Below are positions 34,545 to 43,134 of a DNA stretch of 64,000 nucleotides, in pieces. Numbering within the stretch: position 1 is the stretch's first letter; every line of letters begins with the position of its first letter. The position numbers and the translations under genes were made by a program. Source of the DNA: Alphaproteobacteria bacterium (GTDB lineage Bacteria; Pseudomonadota; Alphaproteobacteria; Caulobacterales; Aquidulcibacteraceae); assembly GCA_018969015.1 (NCBI GenBank), contig JAGWZE010000001.1:144752-208751 (forward strand). Direction: 5' to 3'. The notes below the pieces were generated by a model. The model saw only the letters and a program-made list of their open reading frames with translations, ran no database searches and was not told where the DNA came from.

Positions 34545-35360
34545 CTATTTGTCCTGATAGACCGGCTTGCGCTTCTCCATGAAGGCCCGCATCCCTTCGG
34601 CGAAGTCCTGCGTGCGGGCGCACATCGTCTGATTGCGGTTCTCGATCGCCATCGCCGCCTCGAGGCTGGGCGCATCGATCGCGAAGGCGAGGCCTTCCTT
34701 CGTCATGCGAAGCCCGATCGGCGAGGCGTTGAGCATGTCCTCGACATAGCCCTCACCCACCGCTTCGAGATTGGCGTCCGGCACGACTTCGGAGACGAGG
34801 CCCGTCGCCAGCGCGCGCGGCGCCGTGATGAAGCGCCCCGTCAGCATCAGTTCCGACGCCACCGACGCCCCGACGATCCGCGGCAGGAAATAGCTGACGC
34901 CCATGTCGCAGGACGACAGGCCGAGCTTGATGAAGGCCGAATTCATCCGTGCGCTCTCACCGGCGATGCGCACGTCCGACGCCAGCGCGAACGCGAACCC
35001 GCCGCCGGCCGCTGCGCCATGCACCAGCGCAATGATCGGCTGCGGACAGCGGCGCATCTTGATGTAGACGTCCGCGAGGAAACCCTGGAACCCGTAGCCG
35101 CCGCCGAAGGGGATCGTGTCGCCGTTGTCTCCGGCGCGTTCCTTGATGTCGAGCCCGGCGCAGAACGCCCGCCCCGCGCCGCGCAGGACGACGACGCGCA
35201 CGGAGCCGTCGTGATAGAGGCGGCCGAAATAGTCGTTCATCTCGTGCACCATCTGCGTCGAGATCGCGTTCAAGGCGTGCGGGCGATTGAGCGTGACCCA
35301 ATCGGCCGCGCCGCGCTTCTCGACCACGATGGTTTGGTACGCGCTGTGCTCAGCGGACAT
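34545..35360 (-). CDS. Enoyl-CoA hydratase/isomerase family protein
   Basis: A 271-residue crotonase-fold protein. The first oxyanion segment is AFCAGLDIKERAG and the second is HGAAAGGGFAFALASDVRI. The catalytic loop reads KLGLSSCDMGVSYFLPRIVG, with Cys-Asp in place of the two glutamates, so a different chemistry from simple hydration is likely. The C-terminal FAEGMRAFMEKRKPVYQDK is typical. It resembles the paralogue at 18720. It follows the flavin oxidoreductase gene by 58 bases. Confidence 0.9.
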   Translation of the reverse strand: MSAEHSAYQTIVVEKRGAADWVTLNRPHALNAISTQMVHEMNDYFGRLYHDGSVRVVVLRGAGRAFCAGLDIKERAGDNGDTIPFGGGYGFQGFLADVYIKMRRCPQPIIALVHGAAAGGGFAFALASDVRIAGESARMNSAFIKLGLSSCDMGVSYFLPRIVGASVASELMLTGRFITAPRALATGLVSEVVPDANLEAVGEGYVEDMLNASPIGLRMTKEGLAFAIDAPSLEAAMAIENRNQTMCARTQDFAEGMRAFMEKRKPVYQDK

Positions 35361-35418
35361 GGCGCTTCTCCGTCTCCTCGCCGACCGCCCCGGTGCGCCG
35401 GAGTCGGTCCGTTTGTCG

Positions 35419-36501
35419 TCATGCCGCTTCGGCGACGAACCCCTTCCACGTTCTCATGTACGTCAGGAACGCCGGCCCCAGCCCTTCGGCTTCGAGATGC
35501 GCGGCGGGCACGGGCAGCGCGATCGGCTTGAACGCGGGGTCCTGCGCGACCTTCTTCGGGAAATCGTGGTGCAGGATGGCGCCGCGCCCGACGACGACGA
35601 AGTCGAGGCCGGCCTCCATCGCGCGCGCGCACGCTTCACCCGAGGTGAGCTTGCCGGCGGCGCCGACGCGAACCGAGCCGCGCTCCAGCTCGGCGAACCA
35701 GGCGACGAGCGAGCGGCCCTTGAACTCGGCTTCTTCGGGCTCCTTGAAGACGTCCCACAGCGAGAGGTCGAGATAGTCGATCTTGCCCTGCCGCATCAGC
35801 TTTGCCGCGAGGTCGCGGATCTCGCGCATCCGCAAGCCGAAACGTTCCGGCGAGAGGCGCACGCCAAGGCTGAAATCGGAACGGCACGTCGCGCGCACGC
35901 CGTCGATGATCTCCATCAGGAATCGCTCGCGGTTCTCGACGGAGCCGCCATAGGCGTCCTCGCGCCGGTTGATCTCCGGGCTCAGGAATTGGCAGATCAG
36001 ATAGCCGTGCGCGCCGTGCAGTTCGACGCCGTCGAACCCGGCCTTCTCGCAGCGCTTCGCCGCGGCGATGAAGGCGTCGGCCGTGCGCCGCACCTCGTCG
36101 AGCGTCAGGGCGCGCGCGCCCGTCTCGGCGTCGTCGGAGGGGCATACCGGCTTTTCGCCGATGATCGCTTCCGGCGAGCGCATTCCGGCATGGTGCAGCT
36201 GCACGACGGAATGGCTCTCCGCACGACGGATCGCGTTCGCGAGACGCGTGAGCCCCTCCAGATGCATGTCGTCGTGCGCGCCCAGTTGCCCGGGGAATCC
36301 GAGACCAACGGGGGCGATCGACGCCGCGCATGTCATCGTCAGCCCGAAGCCGCCCGTCGCGCGCATCGTCAGCCACTTGAATTCGTCGTCGCTCAACCTT
36401 CCGTCAGGGAAGCTCTGAAGGTTCGTGAGGGGCGCGAGAACGAAGCGATTTTTCAGCGCGGGGCCGCGCGTCAGCGGCAGCGGATCGAACAGCGACGCCA
36501 T
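35419..36501 (-). CDS. NADH:flavin oxidoreductase, Old Yellow Enzyme family
   Basis: A 360-residue TIM-barrel flavoenzyme. It shows RFVLAPLTNLQSFPDG, the LHHAG and ELHGAHGYLICQFLSPEINRR segments that bind FMN and substrate, and FVVVGRGAILHHDFP near the phosphate site. It lacks the 4Fe-4S domain of the larger 2,4-dienoyl-CoA reductases. The reaction is probably reduction of an activated C=C bond. The start at 36501 is preferred because upstream in-frame sequence is antisense to the kinase end. It is first in the operon with the crotonase and DUF1330 genes. Confidence 0.92.
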   Translation of the reverse strand: MASLFDPLPLTRGPALKNRFVLAPLTNLQSFPDGRLSDDEFKWLTMRATGGFGLTMTCAASIAPVGLGFPGQLGAHDDMHLEGLTRLANAIRRAESHSVVQLHHAGMRSPEAIIGEKPVCPSDDAETGARALTLDEVRRTADAFIAAAKRCEKAGFDGVELHGAHGYLICQFLSPEINRREDAYGGSVENRERFLMEIIDGVRATCRSDFSLGVRLSPERFGLRMREIRDLAAKLMRQGKIDYLDLSLWDVFKEPEEAEFKGRSLVAWFAELERGSVRVGAAGKLTSGEACARAMEAGLDFVVVGRGAILHHDFPKKVAQDPAFKPIALPVPAAHLEAEGLGPAFLTYMRTWKGFVAEAA

Positions 36502-36553
36502 GAGGTCATCCTTGCGAAAACGGGCCGAGCGTATCGCCTGGCGCGCGCTTCCG

Positions 36554-38941
36554 CTAGCCAGCCAGCCGCGCGAGCAACGCCGCGAGTTCGTCCTGCCGGA
36601 TCGGCTTGTCGAGGCGCGGAGCGCCGACGTCTTCGCCATTGGGCAATTCGGCGTAGCCCGTTGCGATGATCACCGGGAGATCCGGACGATGCGCGCGCAG
36701 ACGTCGCGTCAACTCGGCGCCGCTCATGCCCGGCATGCCGTGATCCGTGACGACGATCGCAACGTCCGGATACGCATCGAGCGCCGCCAGCGCTTCTGCC
36801 CCGGAACCGACTTCAATCGCGGTGTGCCCGAGGTCTTCGAGGATCGCCGCCGTTCCCATGCGCACCAGCGCGTCGTCGTCGACGACGAGGACCGTGTGCT
36901 TGCGCCGGACCTGCGCAGCTGTCGGCCCATCCGAACCGGCTTCGCCGATCGCAGGCGGCTCGGTTGCGCACGGCAGCCAGAGCCGCACCCGCGTTCCCGC
37001 GCCGACATTGCTCTCGATCGCAAGCCCGCCGCCCGATTGCGCGGCGAACCCCTGCACCATCGAAAGGCCGAGCCCCGTCCCCTGCCCGACGTCTTTCGTC
37101 GTGAAGAACGGCTCCGTCGCACGCGCCACGATGTCGGGCGCCATGCCGCCGCCCGTGTCGATGACGTCAATGGCGACGTAGCAGCCCGGCGACAGGCCGA
37201 ACGCACTGCCGAAATCGACGAGATCGCGGAACGCCGCGATCGTCAGCGCGCCGCCCTCCGGCATCGCGTCGCGCGCGTTGACGGCAAGATTGAGCACGGC
37301 GAGCTCGAGCTGATTGGGATCGGCCGATACCGGCGGAAGATCAGCCTCCAGCCGAATGTCGATCACGATGGCCGGGCCGATCGTGCGCTGGAGCAGCTCT
37401 TTCATGTCCGCGACGAGGGCCGGCACGTCCACGGATTTCGACCGCAAGTCCTGCCGGCGCGCGAACGCCAAGAGCCGCCGCGTCAGCGCGGCGCCGCGCT
37501 CGGCGCCCTGGATCGCGCCATCGATGAGCCTCAGCGCGCGTTGATCGGCGCCGACGATTTTGCGCGCGACGGTGAGATTGGCGAGAACGGCGGAGAGGAG
37601 GTTGTTGAAGTCGTGCGCGACGCCGCCCGTCAGCTGCCCGATCGCCTCCATCTTCTGCGCTTCGTGCAGCAGCCGAAGCGCGCGCTCGCGCTCGTCGACC
37701 GCACGCGCGATCCGGCCTTCGAGCTCGGCGTTGAGATCCTCCAGCGCGCTCTGCGTGCGGCGACGATCCGTGACGTCCCGGTAGAACACCGCGAGCCCCA
37801 CATCGACGGGATAGGCCCGCACGTCGAGCCAGACGTCATGCACGTCGGATGTGTGTCGATATTCGACGGCGACCGGAACCCGCTCCGCCATCGCCTTCTG
37901 GTAGGCGGGCCAGGTCGGCATGTGTTCGGCCTCGGGCCAGACGTCGAGCAGATGCCGCCCCACGATCTCGGACTCGGGCCGCCCGTCGATGCGCAGCGCC
38001 TCGGCGTTGACCTCCAGGATTCGGAACCCGAAATCCAGAACGGCGAACCCCTCCGCCATGCCGCTCAGCACCGCGCGCAGCCGGTTGCGCTCGTTGCGCA
38101 GCGCATCCTCTGCGCGGCGCTTCTCCGTCACCTCTTCGCAGATGACGCCGATGCCGCGGATCTCGCCCGCCGCGTCGCGCACCGGATAGAAGTGCTCCAC
38201 CCATTGGCGCAACACGCCGGGCGAACGCTTCGTTTCGCCTTCGATCGGCACGTCGGACAAAGTCTCGCCAGTAGCCAGAACGTGCCGCAGCAACGGCTCG
38301 CCCTGTGCGCGCAGGTCCGGCACGAGATCCCAGATCTGGCGCCCGATATGCTCTTCCACCGTGAAGCCGTTGATTTCGGCGAGTGCATCGTTCATCCGCA
38401 CCACGCGCAGATCGCGATCGAACAGCGCAAGGCCGATCGGCGCGCTGCGATAGATCGTTTCGAGCTCGATCGTCTCGCTCGGCGGCTGCGAAACAAACGG
38501 CGAATTCTGCGACGGCTCGACCACGACATCGGCGCCGGAGACGACGCTTCCCGCCAGGCGCCCCTCCCCGTCACGCCACGGCGCAATCACGAGCGACATG
38601 GACCGATGATCGCCGCGCGCGGACACGACGCCGCCGCGAAGATGCGTGGTGTGCCCGCTCGCCGCGGCGGCCAGCGCGGCGCGGAGACGCTCCGGCATAT
38701 CCGCGTCTCGACGCCAGAGGTCGAGCGCGGAGACGTCGAGGCCGGCAAGCGCGCTGCCGCTCAAGCCGGCGAACTCCGCCACCGGACGGCTTGCGCTGAC
38801 GATCGCGCCGGCGACATCCGTCACGATGACGAAACCGGCGACGGCCTCGAGGACGCCGCGCAGGTCGGCGTGGGCGCTTGGGGCCGCATCGCGCGCGCCC
38901 GCTTCGGAGCTGACCGGCATGGCGAGAGAATCAGACGACAT
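36554..38941 (-). CDS. Soluble PAS-domain hybrid histidine kinase
   Basis: A 795-residue cytoplasmic kinase with no membrane segment. Three PAS-type domains run through residues 20-420 (for example YRSAPIGLALFDRDLRVVRMNDA and SGMAEGFAVLDFGFRILEVNAEA). The phospho-acceptor is H443 in GGVAHDFNNLLSAV, then an ATPase domain (NLAVNARDAMPEGG, DTGGGM, GTGLGLSMVQG). A receiver from about 680 has D733 in VVTDHGMPGMSG. The start at 38941 is supported by GGAG about 8 bases upstream. It diverges from the LysR gene. There is no DNA-binding output, so phosphotransfer to another protein is expected. Confidence 0.93.
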   Translation of the reverse strand: MSSDSLAMPVSSEAGARDAAPSAHADLRGVLEAVAGFVIVTDVAGAIVSASRPVAEFAGLSGSALAGLDVSALDLWRRDADMPERLRAALAAAASGHTTHLRGGVVSARGDHRSMSLVIAPWRDGEGRLAGSVVSGADVVVEPSQNSPFVSQPPSETIELETIYRSAPIGLALFDRDLRVVRMNDALAEINGFTVEEHIGRQIWDLVPDLRAQGEPLLRHVLATGETLSDVPIEGETKRSPGVLRQWVEHFYPVRDAAGEIRGIGVICEEVTEKRRAEDALRNERNRLRAVLSGMAEGFAVLDFGFRILEVNAEALRIDGRPESEIVGRHLLDVWPEAEHMPTWPAYQKAMAERVPVAVEYRHTSDVHDVWLDVRAYPVDVGLAVFYRDVTDRRRTQSALEDLNAELEGRIARAVDERERALRLLHEAQKMEAIGQLTGGVAHDFNNLLSAVLANLTVARKIVGADQRALRLIDGAIQGAERGAALTRRLLAFARRQDLRSKSVDVPALVADMKELLQRTIGPAIVIDIRLEADLPPVSADPNQLELAVLNLAVNARDAMPEGGALTIAAFRDLVDFGSAFGLSPGCYVAIDVIDTGGGMAPDIVARATEPFFTTKDVGQGTGLGLSMVQGFAAQSGGGLAIESNVGAGTRVRLWLPCATEPPAIGEAGSDGPTAAQVRRKHTVLVVDDDALVRMGTAAILEDLGHTAIEVGSGAEALAALDAYPDVAIVVTDHGMPGMSGAELTRRLRAHRPDLPVIIATGYAELPNGEDVGAPRLDKPIRQDELAALLARLAG

Positions 38942-39080
38942 GGGGCTCCAGACGCGACGCAGCGTCAGATCATGCCAGTCCGCGCCTGCCGCGTCATGTC
39001 TCGCGGCGCGCGCGTCCACGGGGCGGCTTCGCGCGTGCAAAATTCTCGCGGCGCGCCGTTCTCCAATATAGAACGTCGGC

Positions 39081-39962
39081 ATGCTGAATTACGGTCACCT
39101 GCGCTATTTCTGGGCCGTCGCGCACGAAGGCGGGCTGAACCGGGCCGCGGCGCGGCTCAACGTGTCGCAGTCGGCTTTGTCCGTTCAGATCGCGGCGCTG
39201 GAAGAAAGCCTCGGCCAGAAGCTGTTCGAACGCCGCGGGCGAACGCTGGTGCTGACCGAAGCGGGCCGGATCGCGCTCGAGCATGCGGACTCGATCTTCG
39301 CCGCGGGGGACGAACTGGTCTCGACGCTGCGCGGCCGTGCGCCGCAGAGCCGATCCGTGCTCCGCGTCGGCGCCGTGACCACATTGTCGCGGAACTTCCA
39401 GCTCGCCTTCCTGCAGCCGGTCGTGCGCCGCGGCGACGTCGAGGTGATCGTGCGCGCCGGAAACTTTCGCGGCCTGCTCGCGATGCTGGAGGGGCTCGAG
39501 CTCGACGTCGTGCTCGCCAACGCCCCACCTCCCCGCGAAGGCGGCGCCGTCTGGCTCGCGCACCAGATCGCCGATCAACCCGTGAGCCTCGTCGGGCGCC
39601 CGGGGCTCGCGCGGCCCGATGCGGACGTGCGCGATCTCGTCGCGAGCCATCCCCTCGTCCTGCCGGGCCCGGAAAGCAGCGTGCGCGCCGGTTTCGAAGC
39701 CTGGGCCGCGCGCGCGGGCGTGACGTTCGACATCGCGGCGGAAGTCGACGACATGGCGCTGTTGCGCCTCATGACGCGCGAAGGCGTCGGCCTCGGGGTC
39801 GCGCCCCCGATCGTCGTTCGGGACGAGCTCGACGCCGAAACGCTCGCCGAGCTCCATCGCTTCCCCGACCTGCACGAAACCTTCTATGCCGTGACCCTGA
39901 AGCGCCGCTACCCGAACCCGCTGGTGGCCGAGCTCATCGGGCCGACGCCCGCAGCAACCTGA
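39081..39962 (+). CDS. LysR-family regulator, NhaR-like
   Basis: A 293-residue protein. The winged helix at the N-terminus (LNYGHLRYFWAVAHEGGLNRAAARLNVSQSALSVQI) begins with the NYxHLxYFW pattern of the NhaR subgroup. A substrate-binding effector domain follows, with VLRVGAVTTLSRNF and VGLGVAPPIVV. The inducer is unknown. No Na+/H+ antiporter gene is nearby; the only divergent gene is the PAS kinase 139 bases away. A clear terminator follows the gene. Confidence 0.9.
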   Translation: MLNYGHLRYFWAVAHEGGLNRAAARLNVSQSALSVQIAALEESLGQKLFERRGRTLVLTEAGRIALEHADSIFAAGDELVSTLRGRAPQSRSVLRVGAVTTLSRNFQLAFLQPVVRRGDVEVIVRAGNFRGLLAMLEGLELDVVLANAPPPREGGAVWLAHQIADQPVSLVGRPGLARPDADVRDLVASHPLVLPGPESSVRAGFEAWAARAGVTFDIAAEVDDMALLRLMTREGVGLGVAPPIVVRDELDAETLAELHRFPDLHETFYAVTLKRRYPNPLVAELIGPTPAAT

Positions 39963-39967
39963 ACGTG

Positions 39968-39991
39968 AAAGGCCGCCTTGCGGCGGCCTTT
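39968..39991. terminator. Intrinsic terminator after the LysR gene
   Basis: AAAGGCCGCC (39968-39977) pairs with GGCGGCCTTT (39982-39991) around a TTGC loop. The A and T flanks make it usable on both strands, so it probably also ends transcription of the repeat-protein gene. Confidence 0.88.
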
Positions 39992-40060
39992 CCAATGAAT
40001 CTGATCATTGCGCATCCAACGATCCCGGATGAAACTCGCCCGGGCGCTGGCTGCGCGATC

Positions 40061-40318
40061 TCAGGTGTGACCGGGCGCGTCGACGCCGCGGTCTTCGCGG
40101 CGCTGACCACGATCTTCCTGGCGCTGCGTGCGATCCTCGCGGCGCTGGGCGCGATCTTCCTGGCGTTGCCCACGATCTTCCTGACGCTGGGCGCGGTCTT
40201 CCTGGCGCTGGCCGCGATCTTCCTGGCGCGGCGCCTCGCCCGCTTCACGCGCGAACGCCGGCGCGCACACGCCGAGTGCGAGAACCGCAACTGCAGCGGC
40301 CAAAACGGTCTTCTTCAT
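40061..40318 (-). CDS. Secreted protein made of seven RQEDR(G/A)Q heptapeptide repeats
   Basis: An 85-residue protein. Residues 1-23 form a clear Sec signal peptide with cleavage after AFA. Residues 31-79 are seven direct copies of a 7-residue unit, RQEDR followed by G, A or T and then Q; the fifth and seventh copies begin RR. The mature chain is therefore about 50 residues of alternating charge with no hydrophobic core. AAGGAGA about 7 bases before the ATG is a very strong ribosome site, so it is a real and well-translated gene. It could be an extended or coiled-coil periplasmic polyelectrolyte. I recognise no family. Confidence 0.8.
   Translation of the reverse strand: MKKTVLAAAVAVLALGVCAPAFAREAGEAPRQEDRGQRQEDRAQRQEDRGQRQEDRAQRREDRTQRQEDRGQRREDRGVDAPGHT
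40082..40228 (-). repeat. 21-bp tandem repeat, seven units, inside the secreted-protein gene
   Basis: Seven uninterrupted 21-base units (147 bases) encode the heptapeptides. Copies differ mostly at third positions and at the Gly/Ala/Thr codon. That in-frame pattern argues for selection on the protein, with copy number free to change by slippage. Confidence 0.85.
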
Positions 40319-40425
40319 GGGGCGTCTCCTTATCGAAACGCCCGTTCGGCCGCTTCGTCAGGTGGACAACGGGGCTCCCGAGGATTCATTCCCGCAGACA
40401 GAAGGTTTCGCCTGCGACGCGAATC

Positions 40426-41754
40426 TCACTCCTTCAGGGCCCCCTCCGCCACCGTTTCGATCGGACGCAGGAGATATTCGAGGATCGTCCGACGGCCGCT
40501 CTTGATGTCGACATTCGCCGTCATGCCGGGCGTCACGGCGAACTTCGACGTGAGCTGCGCCGCATCGGCCGCGAGACGCACACGGAAATAGGCCGTTCCG
40601 CGCTCGTCCTGGATCGCATCCGGCGACACTTCCAGCACGCGCGCCGCCAGCCGCGCATAGGGGCCGCTCTCGAAGGCGGTGATGCGGACGGTCGCCTCCT
40701 GTCCCGGCCAGACATCGGCGCGGTCTTTGGGATCGAGGCGGGCCTCGATCGTGACGGTCGTGTCGACCGGCGTGATCTCCATGATCGGTTCGCCGCCGCG
40801 CACGACACCGCCCACCGTCCGCGAATAGACGCGGTTGACGACGCCATCCACCGGGGCGCGCACCTCCGTGCGGCTCTGCCGATCGGAGAACGCGGAAAAT
40901 CCCTGCTCCGCCTTCGCCAGCGCCAATCGGACCTCGGCGGACTTCTGTTCGGCCTCGGCAAGGAACTTGGCGCGGATCGAAGCGCGGCGCGCTTCGGCCT
41001 CCGCGGCGCGGGCCGAGGCTTGCGGAATCTCGGTCGCGACGTCGGAGATCCGCGTCCGGAGTTGTTGCAGCGCGTTGCGCTTGTCGAGCACTTCCTGCGC
41101 GCCGATCGCATCGGCGGCGAGCGCGCGCTCCAACAGACGCAGCTGATCCATGGTGACGCGCTCTTCGGAGCGCAGGCTCGCCAAACGCGCCTCGAGCGAG
41201 CGCATTTCCGCCCGCACCGTCTGGATCTGCGCGTCGACGACCGTCATGTCCTGGCGCAACTGCAGCGCGCGGGAGCGGAAGAGATCGGCCTCTGAGGCCG
41301 CGATCGCCGGCGCCGCCTGGGCAAGCATGGGATCGACGGTGAACTCCTGCCCGGCCGTTTCCGCCGTCAAGCGGGCGAGTTGAATCTTGAGCGCCGCGAC
41401 TTCGGTGCGCGAGTTGGAGAGATCCGCGGCAGAAAACTGGTTGGAAAGTCGCAGCAAGACGGCCCCGCGGCGCACGCGGTCGCCTTCCTTGGCCATGATC
41501 TCGGTCACGATCCCGCCCTCGAGGTGCTGGACGACCTGCGCCCCGGCGGCGGGCGCCACCCGGCCCGTCGCCCGCGTTACCTGATCCAGTTTGAACAGCG
41601 CGGCCCAGACGAGAAAGAGCAAGGTCGTGATCGCCAGGATCTTTACAAGCCGCTCCGTCGCGCGCGTCGAAAGGCGCTCGCTCCAGCCGAGCGCTTCGGC
41701 GTCGAGGCTGGCTTCGCCGGGCTTCGACGGCCCCGAGGATGATGTTCCGGACAT
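40426..41754 (-). CDS. Type I secretion periplasmic adaptor (HlyD/PrtE family)
   Basis: A 442-residue membrane-fusion protein. One N-terminal transmembrane helix (about 37-56) is followed by the biotinyl-lipoyl half GRVAPAAGAQVVQHLEGGIVTEIMAKEGDRVRRG, a long coiled-coil hairpin (about 110-270), then the second lipoyl half RAPVDGVVNRVYSRTVGGVVRGGEPI and a beta-barrel end (FAVTPGMTANVDIKSGRRTILEYLLRPI) typical of PrtE/HasE. The matching ABC exporter and outer-membrane channel are not in the window, so it is an orphan here. AGGA lies about 8 bases before the ATG. Confidence 0.92.
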   Translation of the reverse strand: MSGTSSSGPSKPGEASLDAEALGWSERLSTRATERLVKILAITTLLFLVWAALFKLDQVTRATGRVAPAAGAQVVQHLEGGIVTEIMAKEGDRVRRGAVLLRLSNQFSAADLSNSRTEVAALKIQLARLTAETAGQEFTVDPMLAQAAPAIAASEADLFRSRALQLRQDMTVVDAQIQTVRAEMRSLEARLASLRSEERVTMDQLRLLERALAADAIGAQEVLDKRNALQQLRTRISDVATEIPQASARAAEAEARRASIRAKFLAEAEQKSAEVRLALAKAEQGFSAFSDRQSRTEVRAPVDGVVNRVYSRTVGGVVRGGEPIMEITPVDTTVTIEARLDPKDRADVWPGQEATVRITAFESGPYARLAARVLEVSPDAIQDERGTAYFRVRLAADAAQLTSKFAVTPGMTANVDIKSGRRTILEYLLRPIETVAEGALKE

Positions 41755-41846
41755 TAAGTGATCCTGTTTACCCAGGGTTCCAGCCCTAACAAGGGGTGAA
41801 ACCGTTTAGTTCAGGCCCCCTTAAGGATTGCGCCGGGATCGGACGA

Positions 41847-42283
41847 TCAGGGTCGCCAGCGCATGCAAGCGCGCATTCGTCCGGGTCCGGATGGTACGCA
41901 GTGGGCCTCGGCGGCCTCGACCGCGGGCCGGAACGTCTGCAGCGCCCTCACCCGCGTCCAGGCGGCGATGTCGGCGGCCGGCAGACCCGCCTGACTCCCA
42001 TGCGCCGCAAGGGCTTGGCGCTTCTCGGCCGGGTGCGCGGTGACGTCGATGCGGAGGTCCGGCTCGCGGCCGGCGCCAACCAGCGCTTCGGCCCTCGCCC
42101 AAGCGACGCCATTGCCGCACGCGGCCTCGACGAGGCGCGCCAGGGCGCGATGGTCCGGGCAATAGTCTTGCCCGGAATGGGTGATAACGAGGTCCGGCCG
42201 GGCCCGATTGAGGCCGGCCGCAACCGCTCCTCGCCCCTGCGGCTCATGGGACCGGGCTCGCTGCGCCTGATCCCGGCTGCGGA
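41847..42283 (-). pseudogene. PIG-L/LmbE-type deacetylase fragment lacking its N-terminus
   Basis: In the frame ending at 41847 the segments ARPDLVITHSGQDYCPDHRAL, RIDVTAHPAEKRQALAAHGSQ and the final ALQTFRPAVEAAEAHC match the second half of PIG-L deacetylases. The N-terminal zinc motif (AHPDDE) and the first 90 or so residues are missing, and the frame runs back without a proper start into the SDR gene end. It is a 5'-truncated remnant, possibly cut when the dehydrogenase gene arrived. The exact 5' limit is uncertain. Confidence 0.6.
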
Positions 42284-43063
42284 TCAGGCGTTCCTGGCCA
42301 TGAGCCCGCCATCGACCGGGATCGTCGCGCCGGTGATGAACGACGCCGCCGGCAGGCACAGGCTGGCGGTGATGTGGGCCACCTCCTCCGGCTCGCCGTA
42401 GCGGCCGAGCGCGGTCCGACGCTTGGCGTAGATGGCCTTCTGATCGGCCGGGATCGCCGCCGTCATCGGCGTGTTGATCGGCCCGGGACAGATGCAGTTC
42501 ACCGTGATGCCGGCCCGCCCGAGTTCGACCGCGAGCCCGCGCGTCAGGCCCGTGATGCCCGCCTTGGCCGCCGAATAGGCGCTGTGCCCGGCGGTGGCGC
42601 CCAGAGCCTCCGTCGAGGCGATGTTGACGATCCGCCCCGCATCGGACCGGCGCAGATGCGGCAGCGCCGCGCGGATCATCAGCTGCGTGCCCGTGAGCAT
42701 GATAGCGACGCCGCGGTCCCAGGCGGCGTCGTAGTCGTCCGCCTCGATCGGCTTGAAGACGGACACTCCGGCATTGTTGACCAGGATGTCGAGCCGGCCG
42801 AAGCCCTCCGCCGCCGCGGCCACGACTCGGCGGACCACAGCGGCGTCCGCGACGTCCAGCGCAAAGGCCTGCGCACGTCCCCCGGCCGCGCGGATCATCG
42901 CGGCGGTTTCCTCCACCCGTGCGCCGTCGATGTCGGCGCAGGCGACGGCAGCGCCTTCCGCGGCAAGGATACGCGCCGTGGCGCGCCCCATCCCGCCCGC
43001 GGCGCCCGTGACGATGGCGGCGCGCCCCGTCAAGCGGCGCGGGCTCAAGAGATCATCGGTCAT
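42284..43063 (-). CDS. Short-chain dehydrogenase/reductase (FabG-like)
   Basis: A 259-residue SDR. It has TGAAGGMGRATA (cofactor motif), ADIDG after beta2 (Asp, favouring NAD), NNAG, the catalytic Ser in IVNIAST and the YSAAK dyad, then CPGPINTPM and ITGATIPVDGG. The start at 43063 follows GGAGGAGG. It lies 71 bases after the second export permease and may share its transcript. The substrate is unknown. Confidence 0.92.
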   Translation of the reverse strand: MTDDLLSPRRLTGRAAIVTGAAGGMGRATARILAAEGAAVACADIDGARVEETAAMIRAAGGRAQAFALDVADAAVVRRVVAAAAEGFGRLDILVNNAGVSVFKPIEADDYDAAWDRGVAIMLTGTQLMIRAALPHLRRSDAGRIVNIASTEALGATAGHSAYSAAKAGITGLTRGLAVELGRAGITVNCICPGPINTPMTAAIPADQKAIYAKRRTALGRYGEPEEVAHITASLCLPAASFITGATIPVDGGLMARNA

Positions 43064-43134
43064 GGCGTCCTCCTCCGGCGTTTTCGCCATTGGACGACGC
43101 GCACGCCCGCGCGTCCAGCGTCAGGACGCCAATG

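Noticed and set aside
40082..40228. Possible CRISPR-like array
   Set aside because: The 21-base units are contiguous without spacers and encode in-frame heptapeptides.
36425..40591. Very long plus-strand open frame (over 1300 codons)
   Set aside because: It is antisense to the PAS hybrid kinase and runs through the LysR gene in another frame. It is Arg/Ala/Asp-rich with no domain, as expected from high-GC third-position bias.
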